A DNA stretch of 64,000 nucleotides from Owenia fusiformis (GCA_903813345.2 CAIIXF020000012.1:21342184-21406183), one strand, 5' to 3'; positions 48,937-61,444 are shown, counted from the stretch's first letter. Notes: a model not told the origin generated them from the sequence alone. Program-made: numbers and translations.

Positions 48937-51900
48937 TAGTTGTACCTGAAAGATACAAGATAAGAAAATGAAAAATACAAGGATGCAACTTGGTCGAGTC
49001 ACTTCCAATACAAGCGGAGGAGGGAATGCAAAGACATTCCTTTCATTGACTCTAGTAAATCTGTCATAGCCTTATACCCCTCCTGGCTCAAGATTTATAT
49101 CATCAAGTCAACTAACTGCTTGGGCAGATGTAACTCTGTAGGAAGAATGGAATAGTTGAGCATATGTATATTCTTTAAGAACACAGACCACATGTGAAAA
49201 TAATGAAACATGGCTTCATGGTACATCTGTACATTAAGTGAAATCAAGGCAGTCCTCTTTTAGTGTATTTCTAAGAAAAAATGTTTGCCAAACATACATG
49301 TGCCAACAATGGGATTAGAATCCCAACAATTGAAAAATGTGTCGTTGTGGAATAACTGTACTGAACCAGAGAGCAAAATCATCAAATGATAGAACTGATT
49401 ATGTGTTACAGTACCTTTAACAAGATGGTATGTAGATATAAATGCTGCAGATAGGTAGCACAAATTGCACATTCTCTGTGGTTTTCCTTTTGTGTTTCTT
49501 TTTGTTCTCTCCAAGGCAAGAGGTATGTAGATCACAAATGCTGCAGGTAGGTAGCACAGATTGTAGATTCTCTGTGGTTTTCCCTTTGTGGTTCTTTCTG
49601 TTCTCTCCAAGGCAAGAGGACTGCACCTGAAAGTACATTTAAGGAAAAGGTCAGCGATGGTTCAATTAAAAAGAAAGAAACCCCGAAACTAAGCCCACAA
49701 TTTTAACATGAAAACCCAAAAGAAAAGACCCTTCAATCTACAACTGTAGCTAAAATGAACACAAGACTTCAGACCTTCAAAATTTAGATCTGGAGTAGTA
49801 CTTGAAGTCAACTTTAAAATTGAATCATTACTGAGTAAGTACTGGTCAACGAAATACAATACAATACAAAACAAAACAATACAAAACTATACAATACAAT
49901 ACAATACAATACAATACAATACAATACTAAGCACTAGATCCATGATCTTGGTCATCTGGTTCGTTGCTTGTCTGGTTCATTGCTTGTCTGGTTCGTTGCT
50001 TGTCTGGTTCGTTGGTTGTTTGGTTCGTTGGATGGAGTGTTGATTAGTTTGTTGATTAATTAGTTAGTTGGTTGGTTAGTTTTAACCTATTGGGTGGTCT
50101 GGTGGTTGTCTGGTTGGTTAGTTGGTTGGTTAGTAAGTAAGTTAGTTAATAGATTAAGCCTATTGGGTCATTGGTTGGTCGGTTGGATGTTCGGTAAGTT
50201 GGTTGGTTGGTTGTCTGGTTGTTTGACTTCCCCCCAAGAAAAACTAGAATAGTACTGGGAGCAGGCCCCTGCTTAAGTGATGCAACTGATTGCAAGAGAT
50301 AAAAACTGGTCAAAAGCGACATCTACAGTAAGTCCTTGAAACTCAACCTAGTCTCCTAATGGAGACAAATGTGATTTCAACAGGACTGTCTTTCTGCAGG
50401 AAAACTGAAAAACTACTGGGAGTTCCAACCCCCCCCCTGCTAATGGGATGCAACTGATTGCAAGAGATAATACTGGTCAAAATGCGACATCTACTGTAAG
50501 TCCTTGAAACTCAACCTAGTCCCCTAATGGAGACAAATGTGATTTCAACAGGACTGTCTTTCCGCAGGAAAACTGGAAGAGTACTGGGAGCCCCCCCCCT
50601 GCTAATGGGATGCAATTGATTGAAAGAGATAAAAACTGGTCAGAGCGACATGTACGGTAGGTCCTTGAAACTCAACCTAGTCCCCCAATGGAGACAAATG
50701 TGATTTCAACAGGACCGTCCTTCCGCACGAAAACTGGAATAGTACTGGGAGTTCCCCCCCCCTGCTAATGGGATGCAATTGATTGCAAGAGATAAAAACT
50801 GGTCAGAGCGACATGTACGGTAGGTCCTTGAAACTCAACCTAGTCCCCTAATGGAGACAAATGTGATTTCAACAGGACCGTCCTTCCGCACGAAAACTGG
50901 AAGAGTACTGGGAGTTCCCCCTCCTGCTAATGGGATGCAACTGATTGCAAGAGATGAAAACTGGTCAAAAGCGACATCTACGGTAAGTCCTTGAAACTCA
51001 ACCTAGTCCCCTAATGGAGACAAATGTGATTTCAACAGGACTGTCTTTCCGCAGGAAAACTGGAAGAGTACTGGGAGTCCCCCCCCTGCTAATGGGATGC
51101 AATTGATTGCAAGAGATAAAAACTGGTCAGAGCGACATGTACGGTAGGTCCTTGAAACTCAACCTAGTCCCCTAATGGAGACAAATGTGATTTCAACAGG
51201 ACTGTCATTCCGCAGGAAAACTGGAATAGTACTGGGAGTCCCCCCCCCCTTCTAATGGGATGCAACTGATTGCAAGAGATAAAACTGGTCAAAATGCGAC
51301 ATCTACTGTAAGTCCTGGAAACTTGACCTAGTCCCCTCGTGGAAAAAATGTGATTCCAACAGGACCGTCTTTTTGCAGGGACTTCACCATCTGTGCTACA
51401 AATAGATAAAACATGTTGTAGTAGTTGTTATTTTACATAAAACTTTACATGAAAACTTTAAATAAAACTTTACACTATACTTTACACTACACTACTAAAA
51501 ATTTACAGAATATTACAAAAGATAAAATTTATTTCTCCCAATTTGATATAAACCAGTAGACTTCCATATTTTTGATTTTGAAACATGAACTCTATCCCCC
51601 CGGAAACCCAACCACCCCCCTCCCACTTTACCTTAGAGTCCAAGTTTCTCCAGCAAAAATATGGGTCGGCCAACAAAAGTCCACAAGTAAATATCAAACT
51701 GGGAGGCGCCCCCATCCCTATGCAAAACCAGGAAGGAATACTTAACTTAGGTAGCAGGAACGCAGGAACGCAGCTGTTGTCTCGGTTGTGTCGTTGGTCA
51801 TCGGGCTCCTCATCTCCAAGCTGAAAGGGAACCTGAAAACAGAGGAACTAACCTGTTGTAATAATTGAATAGAAAAAAAATGTACTTACTTTGGTGCTTT

Positions 51901-52027
51901 GGTGACAGGAACACGAACACCTCTCGCCCATGATACTGTTTACGTGGACCGGACCTGATGGCTCAAAGTTGTCGAAAGACTGATCCAGCTATCGCCCTAA
52001 CTTGGTGTGTTTGCTGCATCTCTCTCA
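48937..52027. repeat. Array unit 5 (type B)
   Basis: Same plan as unit 3 with about seven 162-bp motifs (50240-51375). Confidence 0.93.
50240..51375. repeat. 162-bp minisatellite in unit 5
   Basis: About seven copies; here two GTAGGT-type copies are adjacent (near 50640-50830), breaking the strict alternation, as expected from unequal exchange out of register. Confidence 0.9.
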
Positions 52028-54391
52028 TAGTTGTACCTGAAAGATACAAGATAAGAAAATGAAAAATACAAGGATGCAACTTGGTCGAGTCACTTCCAAT
52101 ACAAGCGGAGGAGGGAATGCAAAGACATTCCTTTCATTGACTCTAGTAAATCTGTCATAGCCTTATACCCCTCCTGGCTCAAGATTTATATCATCAAGTC
52201 AACTTACTGCTTAGGCAGCTGTAACTCTGTAGGAAGAATGGAATAGTTGAGCATATGTATATTCTTTAAGAACACAGACCACATGTGAAAATAATGAAAC
52301 ATGGCTTCATGGTACATCTGTACATTAAGTGAAATCAAGGCAGTCCTCTTTTAGTGTATTTCTAAGAAAAAATGTTTGCCAAACATACATGTGCCAACAA
52401 TGGGATTAGAATCCCAACAATTGAAAAATGTGTCGTTGTGAAATAACTGTACTGAACCAGAGAGCAAAATCATCAAATGATAGAACTGATTATGTCTTAC
52501 AGTACCTTTGACAAGATGGTATGTAGATATAAATGCTGCAGATAGGTAGCACAAATTGCACATTCTCTGTGGTTTTCCTTTTGTGTTTCTTTTTGTTCTC
52601 TCCAAGGCAAGAGGTATGTAGATCACAAATGCTGCAGGTAGGTAGCACAAATTGTAGATTCTCTGTGGTTTTCCCTTTGTGGTTCTTTCTGTTCTCTCCA
52701 AGGCAAGAGGACTGCACCTGAAAGTACATTTAAGGAAAAGATCAGCGATGGTTCAATTAAAAAGAAAGAAACCCCGAAACTAAGCCCACGATTTTAACAT
52801 GAAAACCCAAAAGAAAAGACCCTTCAATCTACAACTGTAGCTAAAATGAACACAAGACTTCAGACCTTCAAAATTTAGATCTGGAGTAGTACTTGAAGTC
52901 AACTTTAAAATTGAATCATTACTGAGTAAGTACTGGTCAACGAAATACAATACAATACAAAACAAAACAATACAAAACTATACAATACAACACAATACAA
53001 TACAATACAATACAATACTAAGCACTAGATCCATGATCTTGGTCATCTGGTTCTTGGTTGTCTGGTTCGTTGGTTGTTTGGTTCGTTGGGTGGAGTGTTG
53101 GTTAGATGGTTGATTAATTAGTTAATTGGTTGGTTAGTTTTAACCTATTGGGTTGTCTGGTGGTTGTCTAGTTGGTTAGTTGGTTGGTTAGTATGTAAGT
53201 TGGTTGGTTAGATTAAGCCTATCGGGTCATTGTTTGGTCGGTTGGATGTCCGGTTGGTTGGTTGTCTGGTTGTTTGACACCCCCAAGAAAAAAAAACTGG
53301 AGTGATGACTTCCCAAAAACTTGAATTAAACAACCACATCTACAATCAAAAGATCCCCATTGCTCCATCAAATCCAACTCAATAAAAAGGTGACTTGAGA
53401 CCCCCCCCATGAAATTAAACTGAAACGATACTGGAAGTAGCCCCCCCCCAACACACACACTTTGGAGTGAATACCTTCCCAAAAACTTGAATTAAGCAAC
53501 CCAAGCTCAAATCTAAAAGATCAGCGCTCAAACAAACTAAAAAGTGAAGTGACTTGAGGCCTCCCCCACTAAAAGTAGAACTGGAATAGTACTGGGAGTA
53601 GCCCCCTGCTAATGGGATGCAACTGATTGCAAGAGATAAAACTGGGCAAAAATGCGACATCAATGGTAAGTTCTGGAAACTCGACCTAGTCCCCTCGTGA
53701 AGAAAAATGTGATTTCAACAGGATCGTTGTTTCGCAGGGACTTCACCATCTGTGCTACAAATAGATAAAAACATGTTGTAGTAGTTGTTATTTTAAATAA
53801 AACTTAAAATAAAACTTTGCATTATACTTAACAGTACTTAAATTTACACTACTAAAAATTTACAGAATATTACAAAAGTTAAAATTTATTTCTCCCAATT
53901 TGATATACACCGGTAGACTTCCATATCTCTGATATTGAAACATGAACTCTATCCCCCCAGAAACCCAACCACCCCCTCCCACTTTACCTTAGAGTCCAAG
54001 TTTCTCCACCAAAGATATGGGTCGGCCAACAAAAGTCCACCAGTAAATATCAAACTGGGAGGCGCCCCTATCCCTATGCAAAACCAGGAAGGAATACTTA
54101 ACTTAGGTAGCAGGAACGTCGGTTGTAGTCCTAGTTGGCACGCAGCTGTTGTCTCCATTGTGTCGTTGGTCATCGGGCTCCTCATCTCCAAGCTGAAAGT
54201 GAACCTGAAAACAGAGGAACTAAACTGATGTAATAATTGAATAAAAGAAATGTACTTACTTTGGTGCTTTAGTGACAGGAACACCTCTCGCCCATGATAC
54301 TGTTTACGTGGACTGGACCTGATGGCTCAAAGTTGTCGAAAGACTGATCCAGCTGTCGCCCTAACTTCGTGTGTTCGCTGCATCTCTCTCA
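52028..54391. repeat. Array unit 6 (B-to-A chimera)
   Basis: The first kilobase is type B (95-bp leader deletion present), but from about 53040 ('ggagtgttggttagatgg') it is type A, with 'gacacccccaagaaaaa' and a single 162-bp motif. The switch lies in the GGTT tract. Confidence 0.9.
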
Positions 54392-56789
54392 TAGTTGTAC
54401 CTGAAAGATACAAGATAAGAAAATGAAAAATACAAGGATGCAACTTGGTCGAGTCACTTCCAATACAAGCGGAGGAGGGAATGCCAAGACATTCCTTTCA
54501 TTGACTCTCGTAAATTTGTCATAGCCTTGTACCCTTCCCGCTCAAGATTTATATCATCAAGTCAACTAACTGCTTGGGCAGATGTAACTCTGTAGGAAGA
54601 ATGGAATAGAGGAGTATATGTATATTTTTTAAGACTAAATTGAAATGTGGTGTTTCATATTTCAAAGCAGTTGCCATCTTGACTTGGCCCAATGTGAAGT
54701 AGGAAAGATTCAGGCAACTATCACAGACCACATGTGAAAATAATGAAACATGGCTTCATGGTACATTTGTACATTAAGTGAAATCAAGGCAGTCATCATT
54801 TAGTGTATTTCTTAGAAAAATGTTTGCCAAACATACATGTGCCAACAATGGGATTAGAATCCCAACTATTGAAAAATGTGTCATTGTGGAATAACCGTAC
54901 TGAACCAGAGAGCAAAATCATCAAATGATAGAACTGATTATGTGTTACAGTACCTTTAACAAGATGGTATGTAGATATAAATGCTGCAGATAGGTAGCAC
55001 AAATTGTAGATTCTCTGTGGTTTTACTTTTGTGTTTCTTTTTGTTCTCTCCAAGGCAAGAGGTATGTAGATACAAATGCTGCAGACAGGTAGCACAAATT
55101 GTAGATTCTCTGTGGTTTTCCCTTTGTGGTTCTTTTTATTCTCTCCAAGGCAAGAAGACTGCACCTGAAAGTACATTTAAAGGAAAAGATCAGCGATGGT
55201 TCAATTAAAAAGAAAGAAAACCCCGAAACTAAGCCCACAATTTTAACATGAAAACCCAAAAGAAAAGACCCTTCAATCTACAACTGTAGCTAAAATGAAC
55301 ACAAGACTTCAGACCTTCAAAATTTAGATCTGGAGTAGTACTTGCAGTGAACTTTAAAATTGAATCATTGCTGAGTAAGTATTGGTCAACGAAATACAAT
55401 ACAATACAAAACAATACAAAAATATACAATACAATACAATACTAAGCACTAGATCCATGATCTTGGTCATCTGGTTCGTTGGTTGTCTGGTTCGTTGGTT
55501 GTTTGGTTCGTTGGGTGGAGTGTTGGTTAGATGGTTGATTAATTAGTTAATTGGTTGGTTAGTTTTAACCTATTGGGTGGTCTGGTGGTTGTCTGGTTGG
55601 TTAGTTGGTTGGTTAGTATGTAAGTTGGTTGGTTAGATTAAGCCTATCGGGTCATTGGTTGGTCGGTTGGATGTCCGGTTGGTTGGTTGTCTGGTTGTTT
55701 GACACCCCCAAGAAAAAATAACTGGAGTGAACCACATCTACAATCACAAGATCCCCATTGCTCCATCAAATCCAACTCAATAAAAAGGTGACGTGAGACC
55801 CCCCCATGAAATTAAACTGAAACGATACTGGAAGTAGCCCCCCCCCAACACACACACTTTGGAGTGAATACCTTCCCAAAAACTTGAATTAAGCAACCCA
55901 AGCTCAAATCTAAAAGATCAGCGCTCAAACAAACTAAAAAGTGAAGCGACTTGAGGCCTCCCCCACTAAAAGTAGAACTGGAATAGTACTGGGAGTAGCC
56001 CCCTGCTAATGGGATGCAACTGATTGCAAGAGATAAAACTGGGCAAAAATGCGACATCTATGGTAAGTTCTGGAAACTCGACCTAGTCCCCTCGTGAAGA
56101 AAAATGTGATTTCAACAGGATCGTTGTTTCGCAGGGACTTCACCATCTGTGCTACAAATAGATAAAAACATGTTGTAGTAGTTGTTATTTTACATAAAAC
56201 TTAAAATAAAACTTTGCATTATACTTTACAGTACTTAAATTTACACTACTAAAAATTTACAGAATATTACAAAAGTTAAAATTTATTTCTCCCAATTTGA
56301 TATAAACCGGTAGACTTCCATATCTCTGATTTTGAAACATGAACTCTATCCCCCCAGAAACCCAACCACCCCCTCCCACTTTACCTCAGAGTCCAAGTTT
56401 CTCCACCAAAGATATGGGTCGGCCAACAAAAGTCCACCAGTAAATATCTAAACTGGAAGGCGCCCCTATCCCTATGCAAAACCAGGAAGGAATACTTAAC
56501 TTAGGTAGCAGGAACGTCGGTTGTAGTCCTAGTTGGCACCCAGCTGTTGTCTCCATTGTGTCGTTGGTCATCGGGCTCCTCATCTCCAAGCTGAAAGTGA
56601 ACCTGAAAACAGAGGAACTAAACTGATGTAATAATTGAATAAAAAAAATGTACTTACTTTGGTGCTTTAGTGACAGAAACACCTCTCGCCCATGATACTG
56701 TTTACGTGGACTGGACCTGATGGCTCAAAGTTGTCGAAAGACTGATCCAGCTGTCGCCCTAACTTAGTGTGTTCGCTGCATCTCTCTCA
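54392..56789. repeat. Array unit 7 (type A)
   Basis: Leader with the 95-bp segment, short AATAC tract (55394-55443), a small deletion near 55731 ('ggagtgaaccacatc') and one 162-bp motif. Confidence 0.9.
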
Positions 56790-57097
56790 TAGTTGTACCT
56801 GAAAGATACAAGATAAGAAAATGAAAAATACAAGGATGCAACTTGGTCGAGTCACTTCCAATACAAGCGGAGGAGGGAATGCCAAGACATTCCTTTCATT
56901 GACTCTCGTAAATTTGTCATAGCCTTGTACCCCTCCCGGCTCAAGATTTATATCATCAAGTCAACTAACTGCTTGGGCAGATGTAACTCTGTAGGAAGAA
57001 TGGAATAGTGGAGTATATGTATAAAAAGGTGACTTGAGACCCCCCCCCCATGAAATTAAACTGAAACGATACTGGAAGTAGCCCCCCCCCCAACACT
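56790..57097. repeat. Array unit 8 (truncated, internally deleted)
   Basis: The leader runs to 'gagtatatgtat' (57023), then jumps to 'aaaaaggtgacttgagac', which in unit 7 lies about 1.2 kb later, and stops at a C-run near 57097. This marks the right edge of the array. Confidence 0.85.
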
Positions 57098-57749
57098 AGT
57101 ATGTATCCAACAGACTGACTAGAAGTCAGTCTGTTATGATGTACTACTTTCCTGTGGAAATTGCAGTGAAATTTTTTGCACAAAATTATCAATTAGAGGA
57201 ACCATTTATTCAATAAAATAAACATAACAAAATGTCAATTAAATAGTAAGGTACAACTAAATGCAATAAAAAGCAACACAGCATATTGTCAAGTGGAAAT
57301 AAAGCTAGTTGAAGTAACAAATGTGCAAATTAATTTTACCCAATCAGCCATTTTGAATAGCACTTCCTATGTAAACAAATACTTTTAATTGCCAAACTTT
57401 AACATAGGTGCCTTATAGTCTGAATATAATTCAGACTAAATAGGATATAGTCTACCCCCAACACACACACTAATCTAATACCCATACAAATTAAGGCTAT
57501 TCTTTCAAAACAACATTTTTGCCCATGCTATTTTCTAGAACAAAATAAAGTATGAAGACATGTGTGTATGTCCTTGCTTTTTTTCAAGAAAGTTTCATGA
57601 CATCGTCTCCTCTAAGTAAACCTAGTAAGTGGACAATGGAAATCCAGTTTCATTGAGAGACTTGGAAAATTGAAAATGTGGCCATTTTGATTGATTTTTC
57701 TTAGATTTCAGCATTTCATGGAGTTGCCAATTACCTGCTAGAAAAAAAA
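57098..57749. other. Single-copy spacer with no recognised gene
   Basis: Includes a short inverted repeat ('acagactgactag' and 'agtcagtctgtt' near 57110-57135) next to the array edge. Otherwise AT-rich with no open frame of note. Confidence 0.45.
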
Positions 57750-58136
57750 GTCCATTTCACTGCTTCAGTGCGTCAGTAGAACGGCAAAAATAAGAAATTC
57801 GGAGACTATTGTGCAATAATATATGGAAAAGTATATTCATAATGTACATGAATGACATTTGTATATTTCAGATTTTTTAGTTTTTTGTGCAATAAGCCTG
57901 TGCCGTCTTGTAATTTGAAGAATTTCAGCCATGTTAATCTTATTGAAAATAACATGGCAGAGAAGCATCCAAATATAAGAGGCCACACACTTTATAAGCC
58001 AAACTAGAAGCAATCCAAGATATACAAATGTCATTCATGTACATTATGAATATACTTTTCCATATATTATTGCACAATAGTCTCCGAATTTCTTATTTTT
58101 GCCGTTCTACTGACGCACTGAAGCAGTGAAATGGAC
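57750..58136. repeat. Perfect 117-bp inverted repeat with 153-bp spacer
   Basis: The left arm (57750-57866) and right arm (58020-58136) are exact reverse complements over all 117 positions when compared base by base; the match stops abruptly on both sides. No target-site duplication or known terminus is visible: the flanks are an A-run on the left and 'tctacttgg' on the right. Open frames in the arms and spacer show no domain. Confidence 0.95.
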
Positions 58137-58760
58137 TCTACTTGGTTTACTAAAAAATACATTGCAAGGATACTTTTTTAGTTTGTGCTTTTACCTATTC
58201 CTTAGTTTTCTTCGTCCGGTGGATCGGAGCAAATGTGACCCAGGCATTATAGTTTATAACTTTTGTTTAGTCCCATACTGGTACTTTTCCCTCATACTTT
58301 GTGTTTCCACTTCTTACAATGTTGCTATGGTTGTTCACTTAGGAAATCATCCAGATCGAGCATATGCTGGCATAATAATCCGGGCTCTGCGTATTCATTT
58401 TGTCTACAACAACGGCAAATAACAGCAATTTTTATGATATACTGTGTTATTTTCGTGTTTCCGTATCGGCATTTTTCAACTTCTTATTTGTATAATGAAT
58501 GCTCATAGGGATCTAACCACGTGATCATACGTAAGGTGGTCTGTTGAGATTGACCAATGAACACCGTCGAGAAATTGCTGTAAGCTAATCGAATGCTAGT
58601 ACACAAGAGTTTTAAGCGTCTGGTGTCAGTTCCGAATCTTATTTCCCAAATGGTTTCTTAATCACGTTCGAATTTCACGACGCTAGACAGTAAATGCATG
58701 CTAGTGTGAATATTGCGTTCTATTTATACAACGTTTCAATCGCATAAACATGAACATTAA
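58137..58760. other. Spacer with a 98-codon open frame of unknown meaning
   Basis: The plus-strand frame at 58126-58422 begins inside the right arm of the inverted repeat and has a hydrophobic N-terminal third, but no recognised domain. A CACGTG E-box (about 58518) and a CCAAT (about 58552) lie downstream. I do not call a gene. Confidence 0.35.
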
Positions 58761-58769
58761 AATAGCATG

Positions 58770-59905
58770 AACATAAAAATGCTTACATAAAAACTCATCC
58801 ATTCTTCGAGGATAATGTTAAAGTCCAATAAAAATACGTTTGAAAGCAGAGTAACGTGTTTTGAAAATGCCTACATAAAATTGCATTCAATCTTGGTTGA
58901 GAAAAGTTAAAGTCCAATAAAGTTAAGTTTTCAAGGTAAAGTAACGTGTTTTTAAAATGCCTTCATAAAAATCCCTTCATTCTTCGTGGAGAAAACTTAA
59001 AGTCCAATAAAGCTACGTTTTAAGGCAAAGTAACGTGTTTCGAAAATGTCTACATAAAAATTCATCCATTTTTCTTGGAGAAAGTTAAAGTCCAATAAAG
59101 TTACGTTTTTAAGGCAAAGTAACGTGTTTTGAAAATGCCTACATAAAAATTCATCCACTCTTCGTGGAGAACGTGGATAAAGTTACGTTTTTAAAGCAAA
59201 GTAACGTATTTTGAAAATGCTACATGAAGATTAATCCATTATTCGTTGAGAAAAGTTAAAGTCCAATAAAGCTACGTTTTAAAGGCAAAGTAACGTGTTT
59301 TGAAAATGCCTCCATAAAATTTCATTCATTCTTCGTGGAGAAAAGTTCAAGTCCAATAAAGTTACGTTTTAGGCAAAGTAGCGTGTTTTGGAAATACATA
59401 CATAAAAATTCATTCATTCTTCGTGTGGAAAAGTTAAAGTCCAATACAGTTACGTGTTTAAGGCAAAGTAACGTGTTTTGAAAATGCCTACATAAAAATT
59501 CATCCATTCTTCGTGAATAAAGTTAAAGTCGAATAATGTTACGTTTTAAAGCAATGTAACGTGTTTTGAAAATGCTTACATAAAAATTCATGCATTCCTC
59601 GTGGAGAAAAGTTATAGTACAATAAAGTTGCGCTTTTATGGCAAAGTAACGTGTTTTGGAAATACCTACATACAAATTCATTCATTTTTTGTGGAGAAAA
59701 GTTAAAGTCCAATTAAAGTTACGTTTTAATGGCAAAGTAACGTGTTTTGAATATGCATACATAAAAAAGCATTCATTCTGAATGGAGACAAGTCAAAGGC
59801 CAATATAAAATAACGTGTTAAATGCAAAGTAACGTGATTTAAAAATGCAAACGTATAAAAGTAGATCACTCTTCACGAAAAATGACTTAGTCCAAGTAGC
59901 GCTTT
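58770..59905. repeat. 88-bp diverged tandem repeat, about 12 copies
   Basis: 'taacgtgttttgaaaatgcc' or a variant recurs near 58852, 58943, 59031, 59120, 59206, 59291, 59380, 59470, 59556, 59648, 59736 and 59825. Each unit also carries 'aaagtccaataaagttacg' and 'cattcattcttcgtggag'. Two ACGT sites (TTACGTTTT and AACGTGTTT) occur in most units. Copies differ by substitutions and 1-4 bp indels, so it is older than the 70-bp satellite. Confidence 0.95.
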
Positions 59906-60600
59906 TTCGAAAAGATTATCTGACCATTTTTAACAAGTCGACTTCCTCACATAAATTGTCTTCGAATTGTAACTTGTAAAAGAGACGAAAAAGCGTTACT
60001 TTTGAAATGTCAATATTTTCTCTCCCTAAATCATGACACGTCGCATATACATACATCTGTATCAAATTCCAAGTAAGAATGATAATGAATCTTTTCTCAT
60101 GAGAAGCTTTAATTCGTGCAAAACTTTTCGAAATAAGACGCAACTCAGGAGTCGATTCGCAAATGCAAAGCAGACGCAAACGCAAATTTTGCGACGAGCT
60201 CGTGATAAGGCCTCAGATTCTTTATAACACTTTATACAAATCTATATTGATATTCAAAATCAAAGTCAATCACTTATTTTGAAGAACCAACTATCTATCA
60301 TATTACTTAGATTGGATTAATCAATATTCTCATACTCTCTCTAGTTTGTTAGATTTTTCAGTATGTATGGATCAAACATCACAGACGTTGAACTCATATT
60401 CTCTCCATTCTTCAGGTTGTTAAACTAACATATTGTACTTTCTCCAATGTGGGTTAAGGTAGTAGTTATCAGAAATTTACACAAAACAGGAAATGAAAAA
60501 ACATGTGGATGTTCGATTTTTTAAAAACTGAACAGAGTTCTGTTTTGCCCATCAATCAGTTTCCACGGGTTATATCTCGAGCCCCGTTATGATTGAGAGA
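59906..60600. other. Spacer with no recognised gene
   Basis: An 89-codon minus-strand frame (59916-60185) and a 64-codon plus-strand frame overlap; neither is recognisable. Confidence 0.4.
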
Positions 60601-60609
60601 TCGCGAGCA

Positions 60610-61060
60610 AGTTCCCGCTGAAATCACGAACAAAGTCATTTTTATTTGTTTCACCTTGAAATACGGACCAAAAAGCTAAGAATACTTATAACAGTTCTTT
60701 GATACTTTGGGAATAGTTTGTGAACAGGTATATCTTCACAAACAATGAAAGGAAATGTATATTTTTTCACTGGCATGGAAGAAACGGGCGTCAATATGCA
60801 CGTTTGCATAATTTACTGTTAAAATATTACTTTATCGTTAAAATAGAGACAAGAACCTCATAATAAATATTGGATCAACATTGTATGTATTGATAAGTTA
60901 GTCTACAATAACATCTACTGTGGGGGTGAAATACACCATTGAAGGTGTTTCAGTGGCCCCGCTGAAATTACCTGGAAGCCCCGCTGAAAACATGAGGAGG
61001 TCCCGCTGAAATCAGGAGCAGATTTCACGAGTACCCGCTTCGATCACGAGGAAAGCTTCA
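60610..61060. repeat. Dispersed 'cccgctgaaat' motif cluster
   Basis: CCCGCTGAAA recurs near 60616, 60958, 60980 and 61003, with a related CCCGCTTCGATCACGAG at 61034. The longer form 'cccgctgaaatcacgaac' resembles that last instance. Irregular spacing; noncoding. Confidence 0.6.
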
Positions 61061-61134
61061 TTACTATTCCATGAAATTTTGGGGTTCTTCAAATAAACGT
61101 AAACGAAAGACCAGGTTAAGTATTTCTAATAATT

Positions 61135-61210
61135 AGACTCCAGATGAAATCTGGAGTCTATTGTTTTCGTCAGTTTTCTTCTTCTTCTTCTTCTTCTTCT
61201 TCTTCTTTTT
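61135..61210. repeat. 27-bp palindrome followed by (TTC)n
   Basis: TAGACTCCAGAT-gaa-ATCTGGAGTCTA is a perfect 12-bp inverted repeat, followed by about ten TTC units (61180-61209). Related 'tctagatctggagtctgaa' occurs at 28956. Confidence 0.9.
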
Positions 61211-61269
61211 CTAAACCAGTTTTCTCAATAACCATAAGGTCTTCAGTAAAGTCAATCATTTAGTCAATT

Positions 61270-61440
61270 TAGGTCCAGTATCTAGTTCCTCGGAAATTGG
61301 GTCAAATTTTTATCTAGGTCAAAGGTCAAGAACTAGGTCAAATCCAGTACTTTGTCACTTTTTTCAATTTTCTCGGTCGTCCTTCAATATTTTCGATCCG
61401 GGTTTTTTTCATTGTGTTCCTCATAAAAAAGTAGGAAATT
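61270..61440. repeat. AGGTCA-rich repeat fragment
   Basis: Contains AGGTCA-A-AGGTCA at 61316-61328 and another AGGTCA at 61335-61340. Related to 28949-29890. Confidence 0.55.
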
Positions 61441-61444
61441 CAGG

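Larger units (their letters stand above)
37391..57097. repeat. Macrosatellite / tandem segmental duplication: seven units plus a fragment
   Basis: The landmark 'tagttgtacctgaaagatac' (first copy slightly changed) recurs at 37391, 42536, 45642, 48937, 52028, 54392 and 56790, and the junction at 39833 is a fused version. Unit lengths are about 2.44, 2.70, 3.11, 3.30, 3.09, 2.36 and 2.40 kb. All units are in the same orientation. Each has, in order: a 0.6-kb leader, a segment with 'gtagattctctgtggttttc', an AATAC microsatellite, a GGTT-rich tract, the 162-bp motif (one copy or seven to eight copies), and a C-rich segment before the next landmark. Inner copies are very similar to each other. Confidence 0.97.

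Noticed and set aside
53935-54228. 97-residue plus-strand frame with a membrane-like segment (VVSIVSLVIGLLIS)
   Set aside because: It overlaps equally open minus-strand frames, begins in C-rich repeat sequence and is broken in type B units; only array copying makes it look conserved.
58126-58422. 98-codon frame with hydrophobic stretches
   Set aside because: It starts inside the perfect inverted repeat and shows no recognisable family; AT-rich DNA often gives such frames.
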